DNA of 64,000 nt from CAVQEK01 sp964596645 (GTDB taxonomy: Bacteria > Bacteroidota > Bacteroidia > Cytophagales > Cyclobacteriaceae): contig CAZQVB010000007.1 in the NCBI GenBank assembly GCA_964596645.1, positions 62,001 through 126,000 of the forward strand, written 5' to 3'. Shown here piece after piece: positions 16,622 to 25,047 of the stretch. The notes beneath the pieces were generated by a model. It was not told the DNA's origin. It did not search any database and saw only the letters and a program-made list of their open reading frames with translations. Position 1 is the stretch's first letter. Each line of letters starts with the position of its first letter. Made by a program: the position numbers and the translations under genes.

Positions 16622-17545
16622 ATGGAAGACTACAACAAAATCATAGAATCGCTCAACGTCCACTTCAAAAAGGCCAACAGCATTCGCATCATTCAGCCCA
16701 TCACCATTCAAAATTATTATGACGTAGAAAATGCAATTTTCCGTTTGAACAACGGCGAGCTGCGCTTTGGAAAGCACAAAGAGCTCATGAAAAAGGGCGA
16801 TATTTTGTTCATTCCGGGCGGTAAAAATTTGGCCATTACCTTTGGCAGCGGCAATGCCCTCAGCTTGTCCAATGATGAATTTATTTCGAGAAAAGAAAAC
16901 TATTTTAAAAGTGTTCGCTTCGACGAACTGGATGATACCATCCCTGAGAGCTTTAGCTACGTCAACTTTGATGCGCGCGTCTTCGACTCAGTCAATTTTT
17001 TTGCTTCTCTCGACATATCACCCTTTGTGATAGAAGCCAACGAAAAAATCAATGATATTCTGAACACCATATTGCGGGAAAACAACTCGCAACTACCCGG
17101 CCACGAACGTGTCAAAAAATTGGCTACCGATCAGTTGGTGGTGGAGGTCATACGTTATGTGCTGAAAAACCAACTGTTTGTAGAGCAGCTGGCCACCAAC
17201 AGCACATACTTCAAAGACCCACGCCTGCTGGATATTTTTGGTTACATCAAGGAGCATCTGGAAGGGGATCTTTCCAATAAAACACTCGCCAATGTGGCCA
17301 ATGTGTCGGAAGATTATGTAGGGCAATATTTTAAGATGCTCACCGGCATCAATCCGCAGGATTATATCGAATATCAGCGCATGGAAAAGGCCGTGAACCT
17401 CTTGCGCACAAGTAAGAAAAGCATACGGGAGATTGGCCACGAGGTAGGCTATAAAGACACAGCCTATTTCTGTCGCAGGTTCAAAATGATGTTTGGCATA
17501 CCCGCCGGCAAGATGCGCCGCCGTGAGTCTTTGATGAATATTTAG
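16622..17545 (+). CDS. AraC-family transcriptional regulator
   Basis: A 307-residue DNA-binding protein. Residues 1-150 form an N-terminal sensor part with a cupin-like strand pattern (GDILFIPGGKNLAITFG near 59-75). The C-terminal ~100 residues carry two helix-turn-helix motifs of AraC type: LANVANVSEDYVGQYFKMLTGINPQDYI near 223-250 (seen as separate pieces) and the conserved IGHEVGYKDTAYFCRRFK near 270-287, where YF-RRFK is the classic signature. ATG at 16622 fits. Ligand unknown. The location between an acyl-CoA dehydrogenase and a sulfatase does not identify its target; it may act on the upstream dehydrogenase. Confidence 0.9.
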   Translation: MEDYNKIIESLNVHFKKANSIRIIQPITIQNYYDVENAIFRLNNGELRFGKHKELMKKGDILFIPGGKNLAITFGSGNALSLSNDEFISRKENYFKSVRFDELDDTIPESFSYVNFDARVFDSVNFFASLDISPFVIEANEKINDILNTILRENNSQLPGHERVKKLATDQLVVEVIRYVLKNQLFVEQLATNSTYFKDPRLLDIFGYIKEHLEGDLSNKTLANVANVSEDYVGQYFKMLTGINPQDYIEYQRMEKAVNLLRTSKKSIREIGHEVGYKDTAYFCRRFKMMFGIPAGKMRRRESLMNI

Positions 17546-17730
17546 TGTCGGCCGACTTGCTTTGGTTTCCATAAACTCAGGCGCCGATGGCACTGTCAGA
17601 AGCTGAAGATGGTGGAAGGCATTTATAAATCCACGGCCGGCATCCGTCAAACAACAAAAAAGCAAAACCTGCCGGTGCACACGCTGTGCTAACGCCACTG
17701 ATATCTGTCAATAATAAACTATCAATAGAT

Positions 17731-19146
17731 ATGCGATTATTAATAATCATGATGCTGCTAGTTTTTTATAGCAGTTGCCGCCCAGACCATTCCAATCAAC
17801 CGCCAAACATTATACTCATCATGACGGATGACCAGGGCTGGGGGGAAACAGGCTACAACAACCACCCGGTACTTAATACCCCAAACCTTGATGATATGGC
17901 CAGAAATGGTTTGCGTTTCGACAGGTTTTATGCTGCGGGGCCTGTCTGTTCGCCTACCCGGGCATCGGTATTGACAGGCCGTACACACGACAGAACCGGT
18001 GTTTATTCGCATGGATATGCATTGCGGCGTCAGGAAAAAACCGTGGCCAGCGCGCTACAAGCAGTTGGCTACAAAACGGGCCATTTCGGCAAGTGGCACC
18101 TGAATGGATTGATGGGACCCGGTGTGCCCATATTTGCAGATGATCAATACAACCCTGGGGTTTACGGTTTCGATGAGTGGGTTTCTACCTCAAACTTTTT
18201 CGACATCGACCCGATCATGAGCGAGAAGGGTGAATTTAAGCAATACACGGGTACAAGTTCGGAAGTGATTGTACAGCAGGCAATCAATTTTATCGACCAA
18301 AGCCTGGATGAAGGGAAGCCCTTTTTCGCTGTTGTCTGGGATGGATCGCCCCATAATCCTTGGTTGGCCAAAGAGGAAGACAAGGAGGCTTTTGCCAATC
18401 TCAACTCCGCCAGCAGGGAACATTATGGGGAGCTGGTGGCGTTTGACAAAAGTGTTGGGGAGCTGCGTGCGTTTTTAAAGGCAAAGGGATTGGCCGACAA
18501 TACCTTGGTGTGGTTTTGTAGTGATAATGGCGGGTTGCCCGACATAAGCCCCACTACTGTGGCCAATCTAAGGGGATATAAAGGCAGCCTGTATGAAGGG
18601 GGCATACGGGTTCCGGCCATTATAGAGTGGCCTGCCAGGGTACAACCCTCCGTCACCGGCTTTCCGGCCTCCACCATGGATATATTTGCCACACTCGCCG
18701 AAGTGGCCGGCCTGCCAGATTCACTGCGCTTATACCCGCAAGATGGCACTTCCATACTGCCTGTTCTGAGCAATGTTATCGTGGAACGCGAGAAGCCCAT
18801 ATTTTTCAGATTTGAGCAAAGTGGTGCGTTGGTCGACAATAATTTTAAGCTTTTTATTAAGGATAGGGACAACAAGCAATATGAATTGTACAATCTGCAA
18901 ACCGATCCGGGCGAAACGAACAACCTTGCCACGGAACTTCCCGACAGAGCGGAGCAGATGACTGCTACATATGAAGAGTGGAATGAATCCGTAGATAATA
19001 GCATAGAAGGATATGACTATCCCGAAAAAAAGGTGATAGAGGAATCGCAAAGGAGATTTTGGATGAACGATCCGCGATACGAAAAGTACTTGAATGAATG
19101 GTCAAAAAGGTGGGAATACAAAGAAAGGATAGAACAGGCGAAGTAG
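17731..19146 (+). CDS. Lipoprotein sulfatase (formylglycine-dependent, arylsulfatase family)
   Basis: Hydrolyses sulfate esters, probably on polysaccharides, after export. The 471-residue protein begins with a lipoprotein signal (LLVFYSSC, Cys16). The metal-binding pair is in IILIMTDDQGWGE (residues 27-39). The Cys-type sulfatase signature C-S-P-T-R starts at Cys73 and needs conversion to formylglycine. Also visible: TGHFGKWHL (catalytic Lys) and FCSDNGG (metal-binding Asp-Asn). No sulfatase-maturing enzyme is in the window, so maturation must be encoded elsewhere. ATG 17731 starts the signal peptide; the frame is open a little further upstream. The neighbouring AraC gene may or may not control it. 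Confidence 0.92.
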   Translation: MRLLIIMMLLVFYSSCRPDHSNQPPNIILIMTDDQGWGETGYNNHPVLNTPNLDDMARNGLRFDRFYAAGPVCSPTRASVLTGRTHDRTGVYSHGYALRRQEKTVASALQAVGYKTGHFGKWHLNGLMGPGVPIFADDQYNPGVYGFDEWVSTSNFFDIDPIMSEKGEFKQYTGTSSEVIVQQAINFIDQSLDEGKPFFAVVWDGSPHNPWLAKEEDKEAFANLNSASREHYGELVAFDKSVGELRAFLKAKGLADNTLVWFCSDNGGLPDISPTTVANLRGYKGSLYEGGIRVPAIIEWPARVQPSVTGFPASTMDIFATLAEVAGLPDSLRLYPQDGTSILPVLSNVIVEREKPIFFRFEQSGALVDNNFKLFIKDRDNKQYELYNLQTDPGETNNLATELPDRAEQMTATYEEWNESVDNSIEGYDYPEKKVIEESQRRFWMNDPRYEKYLNEWSKRWEYKERIEQAK

Positions 19147-19307
19147 CGTACAGTTCTTGCTTCCTTATCGCTCAACTTTTTGAAATACCATCAGCGGCCT
19201 AGTTGGAAATGCTTTTCCAAAGCAAATGGCATACCGTTGTCGGGTAAGGTGATGAAAGTCGGCTTCTGTCCGGCAACTGTGAAATACTTGTGACGCAGAA
19301 TGATTTA

Positions 19308-20075
19308 TTATTCTTGCAATGCCCGATTGCATGCCGATATCGCCGAGGCCACTGCTCCAATACACTCAATGTTGCCTTCGGCACCGTTACCTATCACCAA
19401 TAGGTCGGCACCTGCTGCCAAGGCTTCCTTGGCTTTGGCTTCTGAGTCTATGCCACCGCCTACTATCAGCGGCACGGTGATGGATTTTTTTACTACACGC
19501 ACCATTTCTGAGGGAACGGGTGCTGATGCGCCGCTTCCTGCATCTAGATAGATGAGTTGCATCCCCAGCATTTCCCCGGCCAACGCGGTGGCTGCAGCCA
19601 GTTGACATTTGCCGGCAGGAATGGGCATGGTGTTGCTAATATAAGCTACAGTAGTTGTGTGATCGCTGCCAGCCAAAATGTAGCCGGTCGGTATGGGTTC
19701 CAGATCCATTTGCCTGATCAGCGGCGCCGCCATCACATGCTGGCCGATCAGATACTCCGGGTTGCGGCCGGAGATAAGAGAAAGAAACAGGACGCCATCG
19801 GCCTCCGCCGAAAGGTGATGCACCTGGCCTGGAAAGATGATCACCGGCTTGTCGCTGCTCTTTTTTAATTGACCGATCACCCGGGCAAACTCATCGCGGG
19901 CGGTCAGGCTTCCGCCAACCAGAAAAAAATCTACCGCCTGTGCGCTGCAGTAGTTAACCAGCCGCTCCACCTCTTCGGTCCTGTATGTCTTATCAGGGTC
20001 GATGAGTACGGCCAGCATCTTTCTACCCTGCCTTGCGCCGGTCAAAATTTTTGACAAGATGCTGCTCGAATTCAT
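19308..20075 (-). CDS. Geranylgeranylglyceryl phosphate synthase family protein (PcrB-like)
   Basis: A TIM-barrel prenyltransferase of the GGGPS/PcrB family, joining a polyprenyl diphosphate to glycerol-1-phosphate to form an ether lipid. The 255 residues include MLAVLIDPDKT near 20-30, VDFFLVGGSLT near 48-58, DGVLFLSLISGRNPEYLIGQH split near 92-112, YLDAGSGASAPVP near 172-184, and the phosphate-binding PLIVGGGIDS and LLVIGNGAEGN loops near the C-terminus. Bacterial members in Flavobacterium-type organisms have GGGPS activity, so a similar product is plausible, but chain length cannot be read from sequence alone. It stands alone with 161 bases to the sulfatase. Confidence 0.88.
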   Translation of the reverse strand: MNSSSILSKILTGARQGRKMLAVLIDPDKTYRTEEVERLVNYCSAQAVDFFLVGGSLTARDEFARVIGQLKKSSDKPVIIFPGQVHHLSAEADGVLFLSLISGRNPEYLIGQHVMAAPLIRQMDLEPIPTGYILAGSDHTTTVAYISNTMPIPAGKCQLAAATALAGEMLGMQLIYLDAGSGASAPVPSEMVRVVKKSITVPLIVGGGIDSEAKAKEALAAGADLLVIGNGAEGNIECIGAVASAISACNRALQE

Positions 20076-20172
20076 CTGACAATATTATCCAAAAAAATAC
20101 TGCGCTATAATAAGCGATGGGCAAAACCGCAAATTGTGTGTGAGGAATGGAAAAAATGTGCAGGCCCTGCGA

Positions 20173-20379
20173 CTAGCTCTCCTCCTCGTCGCCACCTACG
20201 ATGAGGGTAGTGACAATTATGGCAGCCACCAGACCTGCCCCTATAATCAGGCTTTTTTTCAAAATACTGGTGGCCCTCGCTTTACTCAGGTCAAACTCGG
20301 CTACGAGCTCATCCCGCGCATCTTCGGCGGCTTTTTGCAGAAAGTCCTTCTGCTCCTCTATTTTCTTAATATTCGTCAT
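20173..20379 (-). CDS. Small single-pass membrane protein
   Basis: A 68-residue protein with a charged helical N-terminal half (KIEEQKDFLQKAAEDARDEL) and a single hydrophobic segment at about 43-62 (SLIIGAGLVAAIIVTTLIVGG), then an acidic tail. It overlaps the 119-residue holin-like gene by 14 bases, which supports it being real and cotranslated. The pair resembles a YtxH/PspE-like plus DUF1469 (holin-X-like) membrane gene pair seen in many bacteria. Function unknown. Confidence 0.65.
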   Translation of the reverse strand: MTNIKKIEEQKDFLQKAAEDARDELVAEFDLSKARATSILKKSLIIGAGLVAAIIVTTLIVGGDEEES

Positions 20380-20725
20380 TTCGTTTTTTTCTTTCTACGC
20401 TTTCTAGTGATCCTTCAAAGAAGGCTTTAAATATGCCTTTTGCAATCAGTTTGTCTTTCATCAGCACCAGCACGATGCATATAATGGTGTAAAAGCCAGC
20501 CACAATCAATAAGCCAAGGTAGCGGCTGTCCAGCAGGTCGTTGAGATAAAAGGCGATGGTGATGCTCAGGAAGAATACGATAAACAGGCCGAAAGAGAGC
20601 AACAAAAAGATGAGGATAAAAACGGACAAAATTTCCACCACCTGCTCTTTGGCCTGCAGCTTAAATAGGTCCACCTCGATTTTCAAATATTTCTTGACGG
20701 AAGATATAAGCTTATCTATTCCCAC
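20366..20725 (-). CDS. Holin-X-like (DUF1469) membrane protein
   Basis: A 119-residue protein with an amphipathic N-terminus (SVKKYLKIEVDLFKLQAKEQ), two long hydrophobic segments (about 30-60 and 70-90) and a charged tail. This is the outline of the DUF1469/putative holin-X superfamily, which is common outside phages. The start is GTG at 20725. Nothing indicates a phage: no endolysin or structural gene is near. It is coupled by overlap to the 68-residue gene downstream. Confidence 0.65.
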   Translation of the reverse strand: MGIDKLISSVKKYLKIEVDLFKLQAKEQVVEILSVFILIFLLLSFGLFIVFFLSITIAFYLNDLLDSRYLGLLIVAGFYTIICIVLVLMKDKLIAKGIFKAFFEGSLESVERKKRNDEY

Positions 20726-20792
20726 TGTTTAGTCTGTTTGGTCGGTTTACAATTGGTTATTGTCGCCTGGTCAGCCATGCATTCATTCCAAA

Positions 20793-20815
20793 CAACAAAT
20801 GCGCACGCATTGTTG
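20793..20815 (-). terminator. Hairpin downstream of the Na/Pi cotransporter gene
   Basis: CAACAAATGCG and CGCATTGTTG pair (one bulge) around a 2-base loop. On the minus strand it is followed by a T/G-rich TTTGG stretch, so it may terminate the transporter transcript before the holin-like gene. Confidence 0.4.
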
Positions 20816-20828
20816 CTGCCGCGCCTTC

Positions 20829-21971
20829 TCATTGAGAAATATAAATGAATGCAAACGGCAGAAGAAAGAATATTAAAATGATGTAGACTATGCTCACTAT
20901 CCTGTACTTGAGCGCCACATCGCCAAGCCAACGCGATACGATCAGCGGCAGCTTATTAAGCCCTGGAATAAACAGCAATATGAGCAGCCCGATCAGGTTG
21001 AACATCAAATGAGCGATGGCTATGCTCACCGCGGCCTCCGACTTGAAAACCGACGCCAATAATGCCGTAAGTGTAGTGCCGATATTGGCCCCCGCTATAA
21101 ATGTGAAAGCCCGCGGCAAGGACACGCGTGCTGTGGCGACCAGCGGCACAATAAGCGAAGTGGTGACAGAGCTGGACTGCATAGTGGCCGTGAGTAGCGT
21201 GCCCCAGCCAAACGATTTAAAAGGATTATCAAATGCCAACTTCTGAAAATTAAGCCTCGTGGAGCCGATCAGCATCTGATAGATGAGCTTGGAAAGAATT
21301 TTAATGGAGGCGAACAGCAACAGCACCGCCAAGATGAGCACCACATAGTAATTGCCAATCAGCGACATAATGACCTCGCTCACCGCGGAGTTTTCAAATG
21401 CTTCCTGGCCGGCCGGTGCCTGGGCAGATCCGCCACCCACCTGGCTTATGATGCTTGTAAAGCCCTTTGCCAGTATACCCAGCAGATTGTACTTGTACTG
21501 CAAGGGAAAGATGATGCATGCTGAAAAAATATTGAAAAAGTCGTGGAGTGTAGCCGCTGACACCGCCCTGCCAAATTCTTGTTTTTTAGTAATAAAGCTT
21601 AGCGAGACAATATTGCTGGTAAGCGTAGTGCCAATATTGGCACCAATAATCACCGGAATAGCACGCTCAAAATCCAATGAGCCTGCTGCCACCAGAGCCA
21701 CCACCATACTGGTAGTGGTAGAGCTGCTCTGAATGAGTGCCGTGATGAGCAGGCCAATAAAAAGGCTGACAAAAGGATTGCTCGTGACGGTGAGTATAGA
21801 CTCCACTACGCTTTTGCTCAGGTGGCCCAGCGCACCGGCCAACAAGTCAATAGACAGAAGAAAAGCACATAAAACCAGCGTGACATACGCCAAAGATTTT
21901 ATCACGCTCCATGTATTCTCAGTACCAAACGTCAATGTATTCGATGCAGTGTTTGTAGGGGAATGGCTCAA
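20829..21971 (-). CDS. Na/Pi cotransporter family protein (NptA/YjbB type)
   Basis: Sodium-coupled phosphate transporter-like membrane protein of 380 residues with two inverted repeat halves. Each half carries the QSSS motif (ALIQSSSTTTSM near 58-70 and ATMQSSSVTTSL near 263-275) followed by a GANIGTT loop (near 88-95 and 297-304), the hallmark of the SLC34/NptA family. The longest frame starts at TTG 21971, but a TAACTTTG -7-like box overlaps this codon, so translation may begin at a later TTG near 21935. It is divergent from a PiT-like gene, so two phosphate transporter families share a control region. Confidence 0.88.
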   Translation of the reverse strand: MSHSPTNTASNTLTFGTENTWSVIKSLAYVTLVLCAFLLSIDLLAGALGHLSKSVVESILTVTSNPFVSLFIGLLITALIQSSSTTTSMVVALVAAGSLDFERAIPVIIGANIGTTLTSNIVSLSFITKKQEFGRAVSAATLHDFFNIFSACIIFPLQYKYNLLGILAKGFTSIISQVGGGSAQAPAGQEAFENSAVSEVIMSLIGNYYVVLILAVLLLFASIKILSKLIYQMLIGSTRLNFQKLAFDNPFKSFGWGTLLTATMQSSSVTTSLIVPLVATARVSLPRAFTFIAGANIGTTLTALLASVFKSEAAVSIAIAHLMFNLIGLLILLFIPGLNKLPLIVSRWLGDVALKYRIVSIVYIILIFFLLPFAFIYISQ

Positions 21972-22092
21972 AGTTAGAACAAATCACTGCAGTTGAAAAA
22001 GTTTTCCAAACAGCCTTTGAAAATTGTCCATTGCGTAAAGAAACTCATGGTTTTGTCGGTTTCCAGCGGGTTTGTATTAACAATTTATTAAC

Positions 22093-22122
22093 ATTGAATT
22101 CCTCAAACAATTTTTAGCTTTG
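22093..22122 (+). promoter_or_regulatory. Promoter for the PiT-like transporter gene
   Basis: ATTG (22093-22096) and TAGCTTTG (22115-22122) separated by 18 bases match the Bacteroidota TTTG-N17-23-TAnnTTTG promoter. The leader to the ATG is about 45 bases. Confidence 0.6.
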
Positions 22123-22177
22123 TAGCGATTCTAGGCCATCAAAGCCACTATTGATCGTGGGGGAAAGACTATAGCAC

Positions 22178-23326
22178 ATGCCATCTTCATTGAATGACAA
22201 AATGCGTACGCCGAAGCTGGCAAAGACCACCTACCAGTTTTTTGAAATAGTACACAAAGAGCGCACATTCATCATCCTTATTGCCATTCTTGCTGTTTTG
22301 TGTTTCATAGTATACCCATATCCGCCCATTGCCATGTGGGTGGGTTTTGGCCTTGCCGGCTATGCCGCCATCGCCAACGACAGCATCCAAACCATAGGTA
22401 CCTTCATTGCCTCCAACAAGCACAGAAAGTGGTACTACCTCTGGATGTTTATGGGCCTCATTTTCATCTTTACTATACTCAACAGCTGGTTTCTCTACGA
22501 TGGCGACGTAAGCAACCAGCGCCTGATGTCAAAAGGGTTTCGAACTGCCCCCGAGTCTTTTTCTTTCCTGCAACTTGCCGCTCCGCTCATACTGCTCATC
22601 ATCACGCGCATGCGCATGCCGGTGTCTACCACATTTTTACTGCTCAATGCTTTCACCACCAGCACCGGGGCCATCTTTAGTGTGTTGTGGAAAAGCTTGA
22701 GCGGATATTTCCTGGCCTTCGTCACGGCCATTATTGTTTGGCTTTTGGTGGCGGCATTCATCAACAAGTATTTCAAAGGCCGGCCGGCAAAGTATTGGGT
22801 GGTGGTGCAGTGGATTACGAGCGGCATACTGTGGTCGGTGTGGATACAGCAAGATGCGGCCAATATAGCCATATACCTGCCGCGAAGCCTTTCGGTATGG
22901 CAGTTGGTGGCTTTTCTCAGCTATATTGTGCTGGGCCTCGGTTTGCTCTTCTACCTGAAAGGAGACAAAATTCAGGGTATTGTCGATGAAAAGTCTGGGG
23001 TGACCGACGTGCGCGCCGCTACACTGGTCGATTTTATATATGCCGCCCTACTTTACTACAAGCTGTTTGAAAGCACCGTACCCATGAGCACCACCTGGCT
23101 GTTTCTCGGGCTGCTCGGCGGGCGCGAACTCGCCATCAGCATCACACGAAAAAAAGAGAAGAAGCGCAAAAAATCGATCATCAAGGCACTGCGAATGATT
23201 GGCAAGGATATGGGTTATGCGCTCATCGGGCTGCTGATATCACTGATACTGGCCATATCCATCAATGAGGAAATACGCCACGAAACCTGGATGATCGTCA
23301 GGGATTTTTTCGCTTCGTTATTCTAA
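22178..23326 (+). CDS. PiT-like (inorganic phosphate transporter family) membrane protein, divergent member
   Basis: A 382-residue protein with about nine hydrophobic segments. Two PiT-family hallmarks appear in weak form: the AIANDSIQTIGTFIAS loop at about 64-79 (compare GANDVANAxGT) and the paired PxSTT motifs, MPVSTTFLLLNAFTTSTGA near 146-165 and VPMSTTWLFLGLLGG near 300-315. A charged cytoplasmic loop (KKEKKRKKS) lies near 328. Identification as a PiT-type phosphate permease is inference from these motifs; substrate could differ. It is divergent from a Na/Pi cotransporter gene, and its last 9 bases overlap the end of the convergent M20 gene. Confidence 0.6.
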   Translation: MPSSLNDKMRTPKLAKTTYQFFEIVHKERTFIILIAILAVLCFIVYPYPPIAMWVGFGLAGYAAIANDSIQTIGTFIASNKHRKWYYLWMFMGLIFIFTILNSWFLYDGDVSNQRLMSKGFRTAPESFSFLQLAAPLILLIITRMRMPVSTTFLLLNAFTTSTGAIFSVLWKSLSGYFLAFVTAIIVWLLVAAFINKYFKGRPAKYWVVVQWITSGILWSVWIQQDAANIAIYLPRSLSVWQLVAFLSYIVLGLGLLFYLKGDKIQGIVDEKSGVTDVRAATLVDFIYAALLYYKLFESTVPMSTTWLFLGLLGGRELAISITRKKEKKRKKSIIKALRMIGKDMGYALIGLLISLILAISINEEIRHETWMIVRDFFASLF

Positions 23327-24514
23327 AAAGCCCAACTCGTTGATGGCCAGCCAGGCCATTAGCCCGGCGCCTATCTCCAAAGCGTTTTCGTCGATATTGA
23401 AAGTGGGCGTATGTACACCCGACACAATGCCTTTTTCCTCATTGCGCACACCCAGCCTGTAAAAGCATGCGTCAGCGGCTTGTGAGTAAAAGGCAAAATC
23501 CTCGGCCGCCATCCAGGTGTCGAGGTCCAACACATTTTCTTGTCCTAGATAGGCCTCTGCACATTCGCGCATGCGCCGTGTGAGGGGCTCATTGTTGTAC
23601 AAAAACGGGTAGCCGTCCATGATGTGAAAATCACAACTGCCACCCATGGCTTCGGCCAGTCCTTCGGCCAGCTTCTTCATCTTGCGGTGTGCCTCAGCGC
23701 GCCATGTTTCGTTCAGTGTGCGGAAGGTGCCCTCTATGCGCACTTCATCGGGTATGATGTTGGTGGCGCCGTTGGCCGATACCTTTCCAAATGACAGCAC
23801 CGAAGGGATGGTAGGTGTGGCATGGCGGCTCACGATCTGCTGCAATGCCACAATGAGGTGAGAGGCGATGAGTACAGGGTCGATAATCTTGTCGGGCATG
23901 GCGGCATGGCCGCCGCTGCCATGCACTGTAATGTACAGCTCGTCGGCACTGGCCATATACAGGCCGGGCTTGAAGCCGACCTTGCCCACCGGTATCAGCG
24001 GCATTACGTGCTGGCCGATTACATGCGATGGCTTGGGATTTTCCAGCACGCCTTCTTTGATCATTAACGATGCCCCACCCGGGGCCTTTTCTTCACCGGG
24101 CTGAAAGATGAGCTTAACTGTACCTTCAAACCGGCCGGAGAGGCTTTGCAAAATTTTGGCGGTACCCAGCAGAGAAGCGGTATGTACATCGTGCCCGCAG
24201 GCATGCATTATGCCGGGTTGCTGCGACCGATAAGGCACTTCGTTTTTCTCTTCTATGGGCAGAGCGTCCATATCGGCGCGCAGGGCAATGGTTTTAGCGC
24301 CGGGGTTTTTGCCTTCGATCAGTGCCACCAGTCCCGTGCCGGCCATTTCGCGGGTGTGGGTGATGCCCGTTTGCAGCAGCATCTCTGCTACATATTTCAC
24401 CGTATTGTGCTCTTGAAAAGAAAGTTCAGGATGGGCATGTATGTGCCGGCGTATGGCTACGATCTCAGCGGCCGACGACTGTGCCAGCGCCTTGATTTCC
24501 GATTGCATGTTCAT
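23318..24514 (-). CDS. M20-family amidohydrolase (N-acyl-amino-acid/hippurate hydrolase type)
   Basis: Zinc-dependent hydrolase of about 398 residues. Visible motifs: RRHIHAHPELSFQE near 22-35, ALRADMDALPIEE near 73-85, GIMHACGHDVHTA near 95-107 with the metal-binding Cys-Gly-His-Asp, IFQPGEEKAPGG near 130-141 with the catalytic Glu, and a dimerisation insert with GSGGHAAMPD near 200-209. These fit M20D amidohydrolases (IAA-amino acid, hippurate or N-acetyl-diaminopimelate deacetylase types); the natural substrate cannot be read. It lies 22 bases after the SPOR-like gene, in a probable secA operon. Confidence 0.9.
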   Translation of the reverse strand: MNMQSEIKALAQSSAAEIVAIRRHIHAHPELSFQEHNTVKYVAEMLLQTGITHTREMAGTGLVALIEGKNPGAKTIALRADMDALPIEEKNEVPYRSQQPGIMHACGHDVHTASLLGTAKILQSLSGRFEGTVKLIFQPGEEKAPGGASLMIKEGVLENPKPSHVIGQHVMPLIPVGKVGFKPGLYMASADELYITVHGSGGHAAMPDKIIDPVLIASHLIVALQQIVSRHATPTIPSVLSFGKVSANGATNIIPDEVRIEGTFRTLNETWRAEAHRKMKKLAEGLAEAMGGSCDFHIMDGYPFLYNNEPLTRRMRECAEAYLGQENVLDLDTWMAAEDFAFYSQAADACFYRLGVRNEEKGIVSGVHTPTFNIDENALEIGAGLMAWLAINELGFLE

Positions 24515-24536
24515 AAAAGTTCGTTTTCTTGTATGG

Positions 24537-25040
24537 CTACTCGCCCGGAAATATGCGCTCGGGCACCAGCATGGCGCCAGGAAAATGCCGCCTGAGTTCG
24601 GTAAATGTTTTATTGGCCTCTATACGGCTGGAATATTCTCCCACACGCACCTTAAAGTTTGGCTGTACATACGCGAGCTTTGGGTTTTCGCCCGGTAGCA
24701 GTCTATAAATTTGTTGGCGTATTTCGTTTGCCTCTTCGCGGCTTCGGCCGGTATACACCTGCACTGTATATACATCTATCGGCATGCGGGCGCTGTAGCC
24801 GGCAATACTGTCAATCACTGCTGCCAGTGGCTTGGTGATGTGGTTGGTAGGCTTCACATTTGGCACCTTTTCTCGCGTTGGCACCTCTGGCAGTTGCGCT
24901 TCCACAGGCGGCGCCTCAGGCCGGTAGCGTGCCAGGTCTTCTGTGTATTTTCCTTCGGAGCTTTTTACCACCACCTTTTTGGCGCAGTGCTGAAAGGCCA
25001 GCGCAAAGAGCACGTAAATAATGATTGTCTTCTTCACCAT
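24537..25040 (-). CDS. SPOR-domain-like lipoprotein
   Basis: An exported 167-residue protein. The N-terminal hydrophobic segment ends in a possible lipobox (LAFQHC), then a Pro-rich linker (residues ~40-75). The C-terminal ~75 residues (VYTVQVYTGRSREEANEIRQ ... FKVRVGEYSSRIEANKTF) resemble a SPOR domain, which binds denuded peptidoglycan at division sites. The ATG at 25040 is chosen because it lies 7 bases after the secA stop; a TTG five codons upstream overlaps secA. Cotranscription with secA and the M20 gene is likely. Confidence 0.75.
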   Translation of the reverse strand: MVKKTIIIYVLFALAFQHCAKKVVVKSSEGKYTEDLARYRPEAPPVEAQLPEVPTREKVPNVKPTNHITKPLAAVIDSIAGYSARMPIDVYTVQVYTGRSREEANEIRQQIYRLLPGENPKLAYVQPNFKVRVGEYSSRIEANKTFTELRRHFPGAMLVPERIFPGE

Positions 25041-25047
25041 ATTCTTT

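Noticed and set aside
20173..20725. Possible prophage remnant because of the holin-like gene
   Set aside because: No other phage gene is present; DUF1469-type proteins are common chromosomal genes.
21969..21976. A TAACTTTG -7 box for the Na/Pi cotransporter
   Set aside because: It overlaps the annotated TTG start, so either the start is later or the match is chance; left as a note on the gene.
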